A stretch of 64,000 nucleotides of DNA from Streptomyces sp. NBC_01267 (GCF_036241575.1 NZ_CP108455.1:1812501-1876500), one strand, 5' to 3'; numbered from the stretch's first letter, positions 30,043 to 38,626 are shown. Notes: generated by a model from the letters alone, not told the origin. Translations and numbers: made by a program.

Positions 30043-31409
30043 TGACCGTCGGGGGTGCCGGGACCGCCGTCGACGAGGACAGGGGCGGGCTGCGGACGGC
30101 GCTGTCCGGGCTGACCACGCGCGGCCGTTCGTTCCTGGCGGCCGGGGTCGCCGCCGGAGCGTGCGCGTACGTCCTGGGTCAGGGCGATCTGCTGCGCGTG
30201 GGGCTGCTGCTGGCGGTGCTGCCGCTGGTCTGCGTCACCGTGCTGCACCGCACGCGCCACCGGGTCTCGGGCAGCAGACGGCTCTCGCCCGCCCGGGTGC
30301 CCGCCGGGTCCGAGGCACGTGTCCATCTGCGGATGGAGAACGTCTCGCGGCTGCCCACGGGCTTGCTGATGCTCCAGGACCGGGTGCCGTACGTGCTGGG
30401 GCCGCGCCCCAGGTTCGTACTCGACCGGGTGGAGGCGGGCGGTCGGCGTGAGGTGTCCTACCGGGTCCGGTCGGATCTGCGCGGGCGCTATCCGCTGGGC
30501 CCGCTCCAGCTGCGGCTGAGCGACCCGTTCGGGATGTGCGAGCTGACCCGCTCGTTCAGTTCGCACGACACCCTGACCGTCATCCCCAGGACCGAACCGC
30601 TGCCGCCGGTACGGCTCACCGGTGAAGCGGCCGGGTACGGCGAAGGCAGGCAGCGTTCGCTCGCCCTGGCGGGCGAGGACGACGTGATCCCTCGCGGCTA
30701 CCGGCACGGTGACGACCTGCGCCGGGTGCACTGGCGCTCGACGGCGCGCTACGGGGAGCTGATGGTGCGCCGCGAGGAGCAGCCGCAGCGGGCCCGCTGC
30801 ACGGTGCTGCTCGACACCCGCCGTGGTGCGTACCAGGGCGCCGGGCCCGACTCGGCCTTCGAATGGGCGGTCTCCGGGGCGGCTTCGGCGCTGGTGCACG
30901 TGCTGGAACGGGGCTTCTCGGTAAGGCTGCTGACCGATACCGGCAGTTCGGTACCGGGCGAGGGTGCGGACGGTTTCGCCGGGTCCGCCCAGGGATCCGC
31001 GGACTCCGCCGGGCTGATGATGGACACCCTGGCTGTCGTCGAGCACTCCGACGAGGCCGGGCTCTCCCGCTCGTACGACGTACTGCGCGGCGGGAACGAA
31101 GGACTTCTGGTCGCCTTCTTCGGCGATCTGGACGAGGAGCAGGCCGCGGTGGCCGCCCGGATGCGGCAGCGCAGCGGCGCGGCCGTCGCATTCGTGCTGA
31201 ACAGCGACGTCTGGGCGCGCGGCGGGACGGCCCCGGAGGCCGGTGCGCACCGGCTGCGGCTGCTGCGGGACGCCGGCTGGACCGCGCTGGAGGTCCGGCC
31301 CGGGGTGCCGCTCGCCGAGCTGTGGCGCCAGGCGGGTCAGCAGCGCAGCACCCTGGGCTCCGCGGCCTGGCACAGCGGTACGACGGAGACGCCTGGGGGA
31401 TGGTCATGA
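30042..31409 (+). CDS. DUF58 domain-containing membrane protein
   Basis: A 455-residue protein with two hydrophobic segments near the N-terminus (about residues 30-66) and a long extramembrane part. The DUF58 core begins near DVIPRGYRHGDDLRRVHWRSTARYGELMVRR (here split: RGYRHGDDLRRVHW then STARYGELMVR), followed by a region resembling a von Willebrand A fold (CTVLLDTRRGAY). Such proteins are usual partners of MoxR ATPases. Either GTG 30039 or ATG 30042 could be the start; the ATG is used. The end overlaps the next gene as ATGA. The biological role is unknown. Confidence 0.88.
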   Translation: MTVGGAGTAVDEDRGGLRTALSGLTTRGRSFLAAGVAAGACAYVLGQGDLLRVGLLLAVLPLVCVTVLHRTRHRVSGSRRLSPARVPAGSEARVHLRMENVSRLPTGLLMLQDRVPYVLGPRPRFVLDRVEAGGRREVSYRVRSDLRGRYPLGPLQLRLSDPFGMCELTRSFSSHDTLTVIPRTEPLPPVRLTGEAAGYGEGRQRSLALAGEDDVIPRGYRHGDDLRRVHWRSTARYGELMVRREEQPQRARCTVLLDTRRGAYQGAGPDSAFEWAVSGAASALVHVLERGFSVRLLTDTGSSVPGEGADGFAGSAQGSADSAGLMMDTLAVVEHSDEAGLSRSYDVLRGGNEGLLVAFFGDLDEEQAAVAARMRQRSGAAVAFVLNSDVWARGGTAPEAGAHRLRLLRDAGWTALEVRPGVPLAELWRQAGQQRSTLGSAAWHSGTTETPGGWS

Positions 31410-33826
31410 GTGGCCGCGGGAGGCTGGCGCTGTGCGCCTACATCGCCACGATGCTCGCGGCGTGCGCGCTGCTGCCGCTGGTCGACCCGGTGTCGTGGAT
31501 CGTGCAGGCCGCGTTGGTGCTGGCCGTCCAGAGCGGGGTGGGCGCGCTCACCCGGCGGGTACCGCTGGCCCGGCCGATGACGGTGGCGGCCCAGGCCGTG
31601 ACGGCGCTGCTGATCCTCACCCTGATCTTCGCCAGGGGGCAGGCCTTCGGCGGCGTCGTGCCGGGCCCGGAGGCCGTTGAGCACCTCGGGGCGCTGCTGC
31701 GCCGGGGCGGGGACGACATAGGACGTTTCGCCATACCGGCACCGGCCACCGAGAGCATCCGGCTGATCCTGATCGGCGGGGTGCTGCTGATCGGTCTGCT
31801 GGTGGACGCGCTGGCCGTGACGTACCGCAGTGCGGCACCCGCCGGGCTGCCGTTGCTCGCGCTGTACTCCGTCGCCGCCGGTATCGCGCAGAGCGGCGCC
31901 GCCTGGCTGTGGTTCGTCCTCGCCGCCTCCGGGTATCTGCTGCTTCTGCTGGCCGAGGGGAAGGACCGGCTCGCCCAGTGGGGACGGGTCTTCGGCGGCC
32001 AGGCGGCCCGGCGGGGGCGTAACGCCATGGGGTTCGAGGCCGGTGGCGGTCCCACGGCGCCCGCCCGTACCGGTCGGCGCATCGGTGCCGTGGCTCTGGG
32101 GTTCGCCCTGGTGATCCCCGCTGCGCTCCCGGCGCTGGACACCGGACTGCTGGGCGGCACGGGCGCGGGCAAGGGGCCCGGGGGTGGCGGGGGCACCATC
32201 TCCGCGGTGAACCCGCTGGTCTCGCTGCAGAACAGCCTCACCCAGTCCGACGACCGCGAGGTGATGCGCTACCGCACCAACGCGAGCGACACCGGGGGGA
32301 TGTATCTGCGGATCGTCTCGCTCGACGAGTTCGACGGCACCGCGTGGAAGTCGTCGGAGCGCCGCATCGGGGACGTGCCGGAGGAACTGCCCAGACCGGC
32401 GGGGCTGAGCCCGGAGGTCGCCACCACCGAGGTGAAGACCAATATCTCGGCCGCGGGATGGTACGCGCAGAACTGGCTGCCGCTCCCGTACCCGGCGACG
32501 AAGGTGGACATCAAGGGACGCTGGCGCTTCGAGCCGGCCGGGCGGACCCTGGTGGGCGACCGGGGACAGACCACTCGCGGTGTGCAGTACGGGGTGAGCA
32601 GTCTGCTCGTACAGCCGACGGCGGCCCAGCTGGCCGCGGCCCCGCAGCCGACGGGCGCGCTGCTGCGTGAGTACACACGGGTGCCGGACTCGCTGCCGGA
32701 CGTGGTGAAGAAGACCGCGGAGCAGGTGACGGCCGGCGCCACGAACGACTACGAGCGTGCGGTCAAGATGCAGGACTGGTTCGCGTCGGACGGCGGGTTC
32801 ACCTACGACACCCAGGTGCAGTCGGGCACCGGAACCTCCGCGATCGCCCGCTTCCTGAAGCAGAAGCAGGGCTTCTGCGTCCATTTCGCCTTCTCGATGG
32901 CGGCGATGGCCAGGACCCTGCACATCCCCGCCCGGGTGGCGGTCGGCTTCACGCCGGGCACCGCACAGCCGGACGGCACGATGTCGGTCGGGCTCCGTGA
33001 CGCTCACGCCTGGCCGGAGCTGTACTTCGAGGGCGTGGGCTGGACCCGGTTCGAGCCCACCCCGACGCGCGGCTCCGTTCCGTCCTACACCCGTGCGGAC
33101 AACTCGTCCGACGGTCCGGTGGCCCCGGCCAGGCCGGAGGCCACCACCTCGGCGGCACCGGCCGCGACGCCGTCTGCGACGGCCGCCTGCCCGCCGCAGA
33201 TGCGCAAGCTGAACGACTGCGGTGCGGCGGCGCAGGGGGGCGGTGTGCCGCCCGTCGACCGGGGGACCCCGCTGGGGCCGGTGGTGGGCGGCGTGCTGGC
33301 CGCGATCCTCGTCGTCCTGCTGCTCTCGCTGCCGATGCTGTGGCGGACCAGGGCGAGGTCACGACGGCTGGGGTCCGGTGGGCGGACGCCCGCGGACGCC
33401 GCTCACCGGACGCTGGCCGCCTGGCGGGAGATCACCGACTCGGCCTGGGACCACGGGATCACCCCCGACGAGTCACAGACGCCCCGCAGGACAGCGGCGC
33501 ACATCGTGCGGGTCGGTGAGCTGACCGGCCGGGCTGCCGAAGCGGTGCACCGGGTGGCGGGTGCGGTGGAGCAGGTGCTGTACGCGCCGCTGCCCGGCGA
33601 GGTGGGCGGCCTCACCGAGGACGTCCGGCAGATCCGGGCCGCTCTGCGGGCCGGTGCGGGGTGGACGACGCGGCTCCGCGCAGTGCTCGCTCCCCGCTCG
33701 TCCGTACGGGTGGTGTGGGAGATCTCCCGGCGCCGGGAGGCGTCCGCGGGCCGCTGGAGGGAACGCCGCGCGGGACTCGGCCGGTGGGCGGCGACCGTAC
33801 GGCGACCGGCCGGGCGGCGCGGCTGA
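31406..33826 (+). CDS. TgpA-like transglutaminase-domain membrane protein
   Basis: An 806-residue protein with a multi-pass N-terminal membrane part (about 1-240, TgpA N-terminal type), an extracytoplasmic transglutaminase/protease core and, after a Pro/Ala-rich linker, another transmembrane helix (VGGVLAAILVVLLLSLPML) and a cytoplasmic DUF4129-like tail. The catalytic Cys and His are in KQGFCVHFAFSMAAMA and LRDAHAWPELYF; the third position of the triad lies in GWTRFEPTP, with Glu where many relatives have Asp. ATG at 31406 overlaps the DUF58 stop (ATGA). Forms the MoxR-DUF58-transglutaminase trio common in actinobacteria; the substrate is unknown. Confidence 0.88.
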   Translation: MSGRGRLALCAYIATMLAACALLPLVDPVSWIVQAALVLAVQSGVGALTRRVPLARPMTVAAQAVTALLILTLIFARGQAFGGVVPGPEAVEHLGALLRRGGDDIGRFAIPAPATESIRLILIGGVLLIGLLVDALAVTYRSAAPAGLPLLALYSVAAGIAQSGAAWLWFVLAASGYLLLLLAEGKDRLAQWGRVFGGQAARRGRNAMGFEAGGGPTAPARTGRRIGAVALGFALVIPAALPALDTGLLGGTGAGKGPGGGGGTISAVNPLVSLQNSLTQSDDREVMRYRTNASDTGGMYLRIVSLDEFDGTAWKSSERRIGDVPEELPRPAGLSPEVATTEVKTNISAAGWYAQNWLPLPYPATKVDIKGRWRFEPAGRTLVGDRGQTTRGVQYGVSSLLVQPTAAQLAAAPQPTGALLREYTRVPDSLPDVVKKTAEQVTAGATNDYERAVKMQDWFASDGGFTYDTQVQSGTGTSAIARFLKQKQGFCVHFAFSMAAMARTLHIPARVAVGFTPGTAQPDGTMSVGLRDAHAWPELYFEGVGWTRFEPTPTRGSVPSYTRADNSSDGPVAPARPEATTSAAPAATPSATAACPPQMRKLNDCGAAAQGGGVPPVDRGTPLGPVVGGVLAAILVVLLLSLPMLWRTRARSRRLGSGGRTPADAAHRTLAAWREITDSAWDHGITPDESQTPRRTAAHIVRVGELTGRAAEAVHRVAGAVEQVLYAPLPGEVGGLTEDVRQIRAALRAGAGWTTRLRAVLAPRSSVRVVWEISRRREASAGRWRERRAGLGRWAATVRRPAGRRG

Positions 33827-33853
33827 TCGGCGCGGCTGATCGGCGCGGCTGAT
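33815..33853 (+). repeat. Three tandem copies of a 13-base unit across a stop codon
   Basis: CGGCGCGGCTGAT occurs three times in a row (33815-33827, 33828-33840, 33841-33853). The first copy contains the stop of the transglutaminase-like gene. The unit is not a multiple of three, and each copy carries a TGA. Confidence 0.9.
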
Positions 33854-33863
33854 CGGACGCCGG

Positions 33864-33913
33864 CGTACAGGTGAGGGGCGACCGCCCGGAAGCGGTCGCC
33901 CCTCACCTGTACG
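33864..33913. terminator. 22-base perfect bidirectional hairpin
   Basis: 33864-33885 pairs without mismatch with 33892-33913 around a 6-base loop. It lies between the convergent transglutaminase-like and DUF3040 genes and should stop transcription from both sides. Confidence 0.85.
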
Positions 33914-33943
33914 TCCGTCTGTACGTTCCGCCCGGCTGCGTGC

Positions 33944-34336
33944 TCAGTGCCCCTGTTCATCGCGGCGGCGCTGCCACCGCTCCTCGATACGGGTCATCAC
34001 CGACCGGTGTTTCCTGGATTGCCGGCCCGCGACCGGGCCTCCGGCCTGTGGTTGTTCACCGGGCTTGGGCGCTTTGCGCCATCCGGTGACCGCAAGCACT
34101 GCGCAGCCGAGCATGACGAGGAACCCCACCACGCTGATCCAGATCTGCTGGGCGACCATTCCGGCCATGAGGAGCGCGATACCCACCAGAAAGCCAGCGA
34201 CCGCCTGATACACCCGACGACGGGTGTACGTACGCAGCCCGCTTCCCTCAAGCGCTGTCGCGAACTTGGGATCTTCGGCGTACAGCGCTCGCTCCATCTG
34301 CTCGAGCATGCGCTGCTCGTGCTCCGAGAGCGGCAC
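33944..34336 (-). CDS. DUF3040 domain-containing membrane protein
   Basis: A 130-residue actinobacterial protein. The conserved N-terminus PLSEHEQRMLEQMERALYAEDPKFA is followed by two transmembrane segments (about 42-60 and 66-85) and a basic tail. The family is restricted to actinobacteria and its function is not known; the amphipathic N-terminus and two helices suggest a small membrane-associated adaptor. GTG at 34336 is preceded by AGGAGGA. It is not obviously part of an operon, being 248 bases from the next gene on the same strand. Confidence 0.85.
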   Translation of the reverse strand: MPLSEHEQRMLEQMERALYAEDPKFATALEGSGLRTYTRRRVYQAVAGFLVGIALLMAGMVAQQIWISVVGFLVMLGCAVLAVTGWRKAPKPGEQPQAGGPVAGRQSRKHRSVMTRIEERWQRRRDEQGH

Positions 34337-34584
34337 GGAGTCCTCCTACTCGTCGGTCGCGGGGGGCGACCGTGATGCGGCCTTTCCAGAATAGGCAGGG
34401 AATCGCCCCCGTGATACCCGCCCTCTACGCCAATTCACCATCCGGGCCACCACGCAGGCACGGCTGTCGAGGCGTGCATTCCCCGACGGCCGGACCGTCA
34501 TGCCGGATGGTTACCCCGATCATACGGGGACCAGCCCCCGATCGGGGGGCCTGTGACCCACTCCGTACGCGACTGCGGTGCTGA

Positions 34585-35343
34585 TCAGCCCTGCTTCTCG
34601 CCCAGTACGTGCAGCTGGGTGGCGACCGAGTGGAAGGCGGGCTGCTCCGCTGCGGCTGCCTCCAGCTTCAGCAGCGCTTCCAGGGCGCCCGGCTCGGTGT
34701 CGACCAGGACACCGGGGACGAGGTCGGCGAAGACCCGGACCCCGTGCACCGCGCCGACCTCCACACCGGCCGCGGCGACCAGCCCGGTGAGCTGCTCGGC
34801 GGTGAACCGGCGCGGTACCGGGTCGCCCTCGCCCCAGCGCCCTGCCGGGTCGGTGAGCGCCTGCCGGGCCTCGCTGAAGTGTCCGGCCAGCGCCCTGGCC
34901 AGGACGGCCCCGCCGAGCCCGGCGGCGAGCAGGCTGAGCGCACCCGCCGGGCGGAGCGCGTCGACCGCGTTCCTGACGCCCTCGGCCGGGTCCTCCACGT
35001 ATTCGAGGACGCCGTGGCAGAGCACCGCGTCGTACCCGCCGCGCTCCACCACGTCGAACAGCCCGAGCACGTCTCCCTGCACCCCGCGCACCTGGTCGGC
35101 CACTCCGGCCTCCGCCGCCCTGCGCTCAAGTCCGAACAGGGCGTTGGGGCTGGGGTCGACCACGGTGACACGGTGGCCGAGGCGGGCGACGGGCACCGCG
35201 AAGTTGCCGGTGCCGCCCCCGGTGTCGAGGACGTCCAGGGTGTCCCGGCCGGTCGCTTCGGCCCTGCGGTCGAGAGCGTCCTTGAGTACGTCCCACACCA
35301 CGGCGGTACGAAGGGAGGCGCGGGGGCGCAGCTGGTCCGACAC
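34585..35343 (-). CDS. SAM-dependent methyltransferase
   Basis: A 252-residue class I methyltransferase. Motif I, LDVLDTGGGTGNFAVPVARLG, lies at about residues 35-55, followed by the acidic end of beta-2 (VDPSPNAL), GVQGDVLGL and motif IV AVLCHGVLEYVEDP. The last ~60 residues (HGVRVFADLVPG onwards) resemble those of CmoA/SmtA-like enzymes, but the acceptor is unknown. GTG at 35343 follows GAGGAG and starts SDQLRPRASLRTAVV; a longer frame upstream adds an Arg-rich stretch without similarity and is rejected. It stands alone between a 248-base and a 94-base gap. Confidence 0.88.
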   Translation of the reverse strand: MSDQLRPRASLRTAVVWDVLKDALDRRAEATGRDTLDVLDTGGGTGNFAVPVARLGHRVTVVDPSPNALFGLERRAAEAGVADQVRGVQGDVLGLFDVVERGGYDAVLCHGVLEYVEDPAEGVRNAVDALRPAGALSLLAAGLGGAVLARALAGHFSEARQALTDPAGRWGEGDPVPRRFTAEQLTGLVAAAGVEVGAVHGVRVFADLVPGVLVDTEPGALEALLKLEAAAAEQPAFHSVATQLHVLGEKQG

Positions 35344-35437
35344 GGGGGTTGACTCCTCGGCGCGGTGCCGCCGCGGACGGCGGGCCGTAGACAGCAAAGA
35401 CTGGCTCCCACCCTATTGCCTTCGAAGCTCCCCCTGG

Positions 35438-36037
35438 TCACCCCGCGTGCGGGCGCTCCGTCCCGGGATGCGGCAGCACCGGCTGGATGACGAGGAGCCG
35501 TTCGACCAGGCGCAGGAACATCGCCGCGTCACGCAACAGGTCGTCGGCGTCGCGGGTGCCCGCGGCGCCCGGTATCCCGGCCTCCGCCCTGGCCCTGCGG
35601 GGCGCGCCCGAGGCGAACAGCGCGCTCCACTCGGTCAGCTCGGGGGCGATCTCCGGCAGGATCTCCCAGGCCGTACGGATGCGCTGCCTGCGGCGCGGGG
35701 CCGTCTCGGGGCGGGCCCGCGCGGCGAGCACCGCGGCGGCCGTCCGCAGGGCCGCGAGATGGGCGGTGGCATAGCGCTCGTTCGGCGAGGCGAGGGCGGC
35801 GGCTTCGTCGAGTCCCGCCCGCGCCTGGGTCAGCAGATCCAGGGCGGCAGGCGGGGCCGTCGTACGGCGCGGGACGGGGTGGATGTCGCCCGCCGGGCCG
35901 CTCCACGAAGACGAAGGTGAAGGCGCGGACGCGGACGACGGTGGGGACGGAGGCGAAGGCAGAGACGTGAGGGCGGGGGCAGGGGCAGGGACGGTGACAC
36001 GGTGCCTGTGCGCTGCTGAGGCGTTCGAGCCGGCCAT
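35438..36037 (-). CDS. SAV_6107-type HEPN domain protein
   Basis: A 199-residue protein. The first ~55 residues are a Pro/Ser/Ala-rich disordered region, followed by an all-helical domain with LDLLTQARAGLDEAAAL, ASPNERYATAHLAALRTAA and DADDLLRDAAMFLRLVERLL. This resembles the actinobacterial SAV_6107 HEPN family; HEPN domains are helical and in other families bind or cut RNA, but the Rx4-6H nuclease motif is not clear here. The gene is divergent from a TetR regulator (152-base gap), which may control it. Confidence 0.75.
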   Translation of the reverse strand: MAGSNASAAHRHRVTVPAPAPALTSLPSPPSPPSSASAPSPSSSWSGPAGDIHPVPRRTTAPPAALDLLTQARAGLDEAAALASPNERYATAHLAALRTAAAVLAARARPETAPRRRQRIRTAWEILPEIAPELTEWSALFASGAPRRARAEAGIPGAAGTRDADDLLRDAAMFLRLVERLLVIQPVLPHPGTERPHAG

Positions 36038-36189
36038 GACGAACCTCCTGTCGTGTGACGGCGCTGTGGCCGTATGTGCCCACTGTGCAGGTCACCACTG
36101 ACAATCGGCTCTGACCAGTGTCTTCGCGCCCACCACCGCGCCCGGGGCGGGTGGCTCCCGCGCTCGGCGGACCTGTGAGAATTCGCCCC

Positions 36190-36795
36190 ATGGACACCAG
36201 CACCAGACGGCAGGCCACCCGCCGGAAGCTGTACGAGGCAGCTGTCACCCTCATCGCGGAGAAGGGGTTCTCGGCGACGACGGTGGAGGAGATCGCCGAG
36301 CGCGCAGGCGTCGCGAAGGGCACGGTCTACTACAACTTCGCGAGCAAGAGCGTCCTCTTCGAGGAGCTGCTGCGGTACGGCGTGGGGCTGCTCACCACGG
36401 CCCTGCGGTCGGCGGCCGACGGAACGGCGGAGCGCGGCGGCACCAAGGTGGAGGCGCTGGACGCCATGATCCGGTCCGGTCTGGTCTTCATCGACCGCCA
36501 TCCGGCCTTCACCCAGCTCTACGTCGCCGAACTGTGGCGTACCAACCGGGCCTGGCAGCCGACCCTGCTCGAACTGCGGCAGGAAGCGGTCGCCGTGGTC
36601 GAGACCGTGCTGGGCGAAGCCGTGGAGGACGGTGAGCTGGGCGAGGACATCGACACTCCGCTGACGGCCGCGGCGCTGGTCGGGATGGTGCTGGTGGCCG
36701 CGCTGGACTGGCAGTCGTTCCAGCCCGACCGGTCGGTCGACGAGGTCCACGCGGCCCTCTCGCGGTTGCTGCACGGGCGGGTCGGCGGGCGCTGA
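36190..36795 (+). CDS. TetR/AcrR family transcriptional regulator
   Basis: A 201-residue repressor-type protein. Residues 5-60 are the TetR helix-turn-helix (TRRKLYEAAVTLIAEKGF, then TTVEEIAERAGVAKGTVYYN and FASKSVLFEELL); the remaining helices form the ligand-binding and dimer domain. ATG at 36190 lacks a ribosome site, and a GAGAAT element at 36177-36182 sits at the distance expected for a leaderless start. It is divergent from the HEPN gene, a usual arrangement for TetR repressors. The ligand and operator are unknown. A 24-base perfect hairpin ends the transcript. Confidence 0.9.
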   Translation: MDTSTRRQATRRKLYEAAVTLIAEKGFSATTVEEIAERAGVAKGTVYYNFASKSVLFEELLRYGVGLLTTALRSAADGTAERGGTKVEALDAMIRSGLVFIDRHPAFTQLYVAELWRTNRAWQPTLLELRQEAVAVVETVLGEAVEDGELGEDIDTPLTAAALVGMVLVAALDWQSFQPDRSVDEVHAALSRLLHGRVGGR

Positions 36796-36859
36796 CCCGC
36801 CCCTCGGCGCCCGTGCGGAACCAGCGGCGGAACCAGAGGACGGAACCGCAGGACAGGGA

Positions 36860-36887
36860 CCGCAGGTCGGGGGCCGCAGGTCGGGGG
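36860..36887 (+). repeat. Tandem duplication of a 14-base unit
   Basis: CCGCAGGTCGGGGG is present twice in a row in the noncoding tail after the TetR gene. It resembles local slippage expansion; no function is apparent. Confidence 0.8.
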
Positions 36888-36892
36888 CCTCG

Positions 36893-36951
36893 GGATTCGG
36901 GCCCGGCCGGGACGGCAACGAAAGAGCGCCGTCCCGGCCGGGCCCGAATCC
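36893..36951. terminator. 24-base perfect hairpin after the TetR gene
   Basis: 36893-36916 pairs completely with 36928-36951 around an 11-base loop. It is unusually long and is the likely terminator of the TetR transcript. Confidence 0.85.
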
Positions 36952-37145
36952 TTCCGAGCCGTACCGGAGCGGCGCTTCTTCGTACTCCCCCGTGGTGCTC
37001 CCCCGTACCTTTCCGTACTCGGCAGGGGAGCCGCACCGTTCCGCCGCCCCGTGTCGGCAGTGCCGGCGCCGCGCCCCTTCCGTGTCCCACACTCTGCCGT
37101 CCGCGCAGGTGGGAGCCCATCCGCGCAATTACTCATCTCGGCGAC

Positions 37146-37161
37146 TAGGTACAGGTACTCA
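37146..37161 (+). promoter_or_regulatory. MacR-box-like site TAGGTACAGGTACTCA
   Basis: It matches 12 of the 14 specified bases of TGAGTACNNGTACTCA, recalled as the binding sequence of the S. coelicolor response regulator MacR. It ends 39 bases before the TAGAGT -10, in an activator position. A MacRS-type pair is encoded at 59.1-61.0 kb of this window. Confidence 0.55.
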
Positions 37162-37200
37162 GACCTGTGGACGCGGGCTCACCCCGGCGCGGTGGCCGTC

Positions 37201-37206
37201 TAGAGT
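37201..37206 (+). promoter_or_regulatory. -10 element of the FAD oxidoreductase gene (leaderless type)
   Basis: TAGAGT ends 7 bases before the ATG at 37214, which has no Shine-Dalgarno sequence. The -35 region (CTCACC, 17-base spacer) is weak, as expected for an activator-dependent promoter. Confidence 0.5.
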
Positions 37207-37213
37207 TCCTGTC

Positions 37214-38626
37214 ATGGCACGGATTGCGGTGATCGGCGCCGGGATGGGCGCCATGGCGGCTGCCGCCCGGCTGGCTGTGGCAGGCCACCGGGTGACGGTG
37301 TACGAGCGCTCGGCGACGTACGGCGGGGCGGTACGCCGCTTCGAACGGGACGGATTCGCCTTCGACACCGGGCCCGGACTGCTCCAATTGCCCGCCGTCT
37401 ACCGCGACTTGTTCGTCAAGACCGGCCGGGAGCCGCTGGAGAAGTGTGTCGAGCTGGTCCAGGTGGATCCGGCGAGCCGCCATCTCTTCGCCGACGGCAG
37501 CGACGTCCTGCTGCCGAACGCCTCACGGGCCGGGGTCGTGGCAGCCCTCGATGCGGCGCTGGGCGGCGGTGCGGGCGCCCGCTGGGGTGAGTTCCTGGAC
37601 CGGGCGCGGGTCACCTGGGACCGGACCAGGCGCCCGCTCCTCGAAGAGCCGCTGCCCGCCGATCCCGCCCCCCTCGGCGACGACCCGTATCCGGCGCTCA
37701 GGACCGGTCTGCTGCGGCGCAGCGCGTCCACGCTCGCCGAGGTGGGCAGCAGGGAGCTGCGCGACCCCCGGCTGGCGGCGCTGCTGGGGAGTTACGCGCT
37801 GTCGTACGGCTTCGATCCGCTGACGGTGCCCGCCTCGGCGGCCGTACTGCCGTACATGGAGCAGACCTTCGGCAACTGGTACGTGCGCGGCGGGATGCGC
37901 GCGCTGGCGGACGCGGTGTACCAGCGGTGCCTGGCCAGGAGGGTCGAGTTCGTCTTCGGCTCCGAGGTGGTGGACGTCACCGAGAAGGACGGCCGGGCCT
38001 GCGGTCTCGAACTGGCCGACGGGCAGCGCGTGGTGGCGGACCAGGTGGTGGCGGGTGCCCCGGTGCGGTCGGTCTCCTGGCCGCAGCGGGAGGCGGGCCC
38101 GCGTACCGGCCGGGTCGTGGTCTGTCTGGCCCTGCGCGGGGAACGGCCCGCCGACGCCGTGCACCGCACCGTGGTGCACCGGGCGGACGAGGACCTGCCG
38201 ATGGTGACGGTACTGCGCCCCGGCGACCCCGAACTCGTCCCCGGCGAGGGCCACGAGGCGCTCACCCTGACCGTCACGGTCCCGGTCACGGACGGCGCGG
38301 CGGACGAGGTTCCGCCCGGGTTCGCCGACCGGGTGGTGGCCGCGGCCGAGGCCGCGGTGCCCGGACTTCGCGAGCGGGTCCTGTGGCGGGAGGTGCGGAC
38401 CCCGGCCGACACCCTGCGGGAGACCGGCACGCTCCGGGTACCGGGACCGGCGCTGGCCGGTGCGCACGGGCAGTTGCTGCCCGCGCCCAACCGGTCGCCG
38501 CTGTCCGGTCTCAGCTTCGTGGGCGGCTGGTCGCATCCCGGGGGCGGGCTGCCCCACGCCGGGATGTCCGGGGCGCTGGCCGCCGGCCTGATCGTCGAGG
38601 GCGAGGGGTTCCGCGGCTCGCAGTGA
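37214..38626 (+). CDS. CrtI/phytoene-desaturase-like FAD oxidoreductase
   Basis: A 470-residue flavoprotein. The dinucleotide-binding motif VIGAGMGAMAAAARLA (about 6-21) is followed by VTVYERSATYGGAVRRFERD and FDTGPGLLQLP, the arrangement of carotenoid and polyprenyl desaturase/isomerase enzymes; the C-terminus contains GLSFVGGWSHPGGGLPHAGMSGA, the matching FAD motif. No carotenoid biosynthesis partners (crtE, crtB) are nearby, so the substrate is open. ATG at 37214 has no ribosome site; a -10 element lies at leaderless distance and a MacR-like box further upstream, suggesting control by the MacRS pair. Confidence 0.85.
   Translation: MARIAVIGAGMGAMAAAARLAVAGHRVTVYERSATYGGAVRRFERDGFAFDTGPGLLQLPAVYRDLFVKTGREPLEKCVELVQVDPASRHLFADGSDVLLPNASRAGVVAALDAALGGGAGARWGEFLDRARVTWDRTRRPLLEEPLPADPAPLGDDPYPALRTGLLRRSASTLAEVGSRELRDPRLAALLGSYALSYGFDPLTVPASAAVLPYMEQTFGNWYVRGGMRALADAVYQRCLARRVEFVFGSEVVDVTEKDGRACGLELADGQRVVADQVVAGAPVRSVSWPQREAGPRTGRVVVCLALRGERPADAVHRTVVHRADEDLPMVTVLRPGDPELVPGEGHEALTLTVTVPVTDGAADEVPPGFADRVVAAAEAAVPGLRERVLWREVRTPADTLRETGTLRVPGPALAGAHGQLLPAPNRSPLSGLSFVGGWSHPGGGLPHAGMSGALAAGLIVEGEGFRGSQ

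Larger units (their letters stand above)
36952..37213 (+). promoter_or_regulatory. Control region of the FAD oxidoreductase gene
   Basis: No convincing gene is present. It contains the MacR-box-like sequence at 37146-37161 and a TAGAGT -10 at 37201-37206. The first ~190 bases hold several GTAC-containing steps but no perfect repeat. Confidence 0.55.

Noticed and set aside
36813..37148. 111-codon open frame between the TetR and FAD oxidoreductase genes
   Set aside because: It has an Arg/Pro/Gly-rich composition, crosses a 24-base terminator hairpin and shows no family features.
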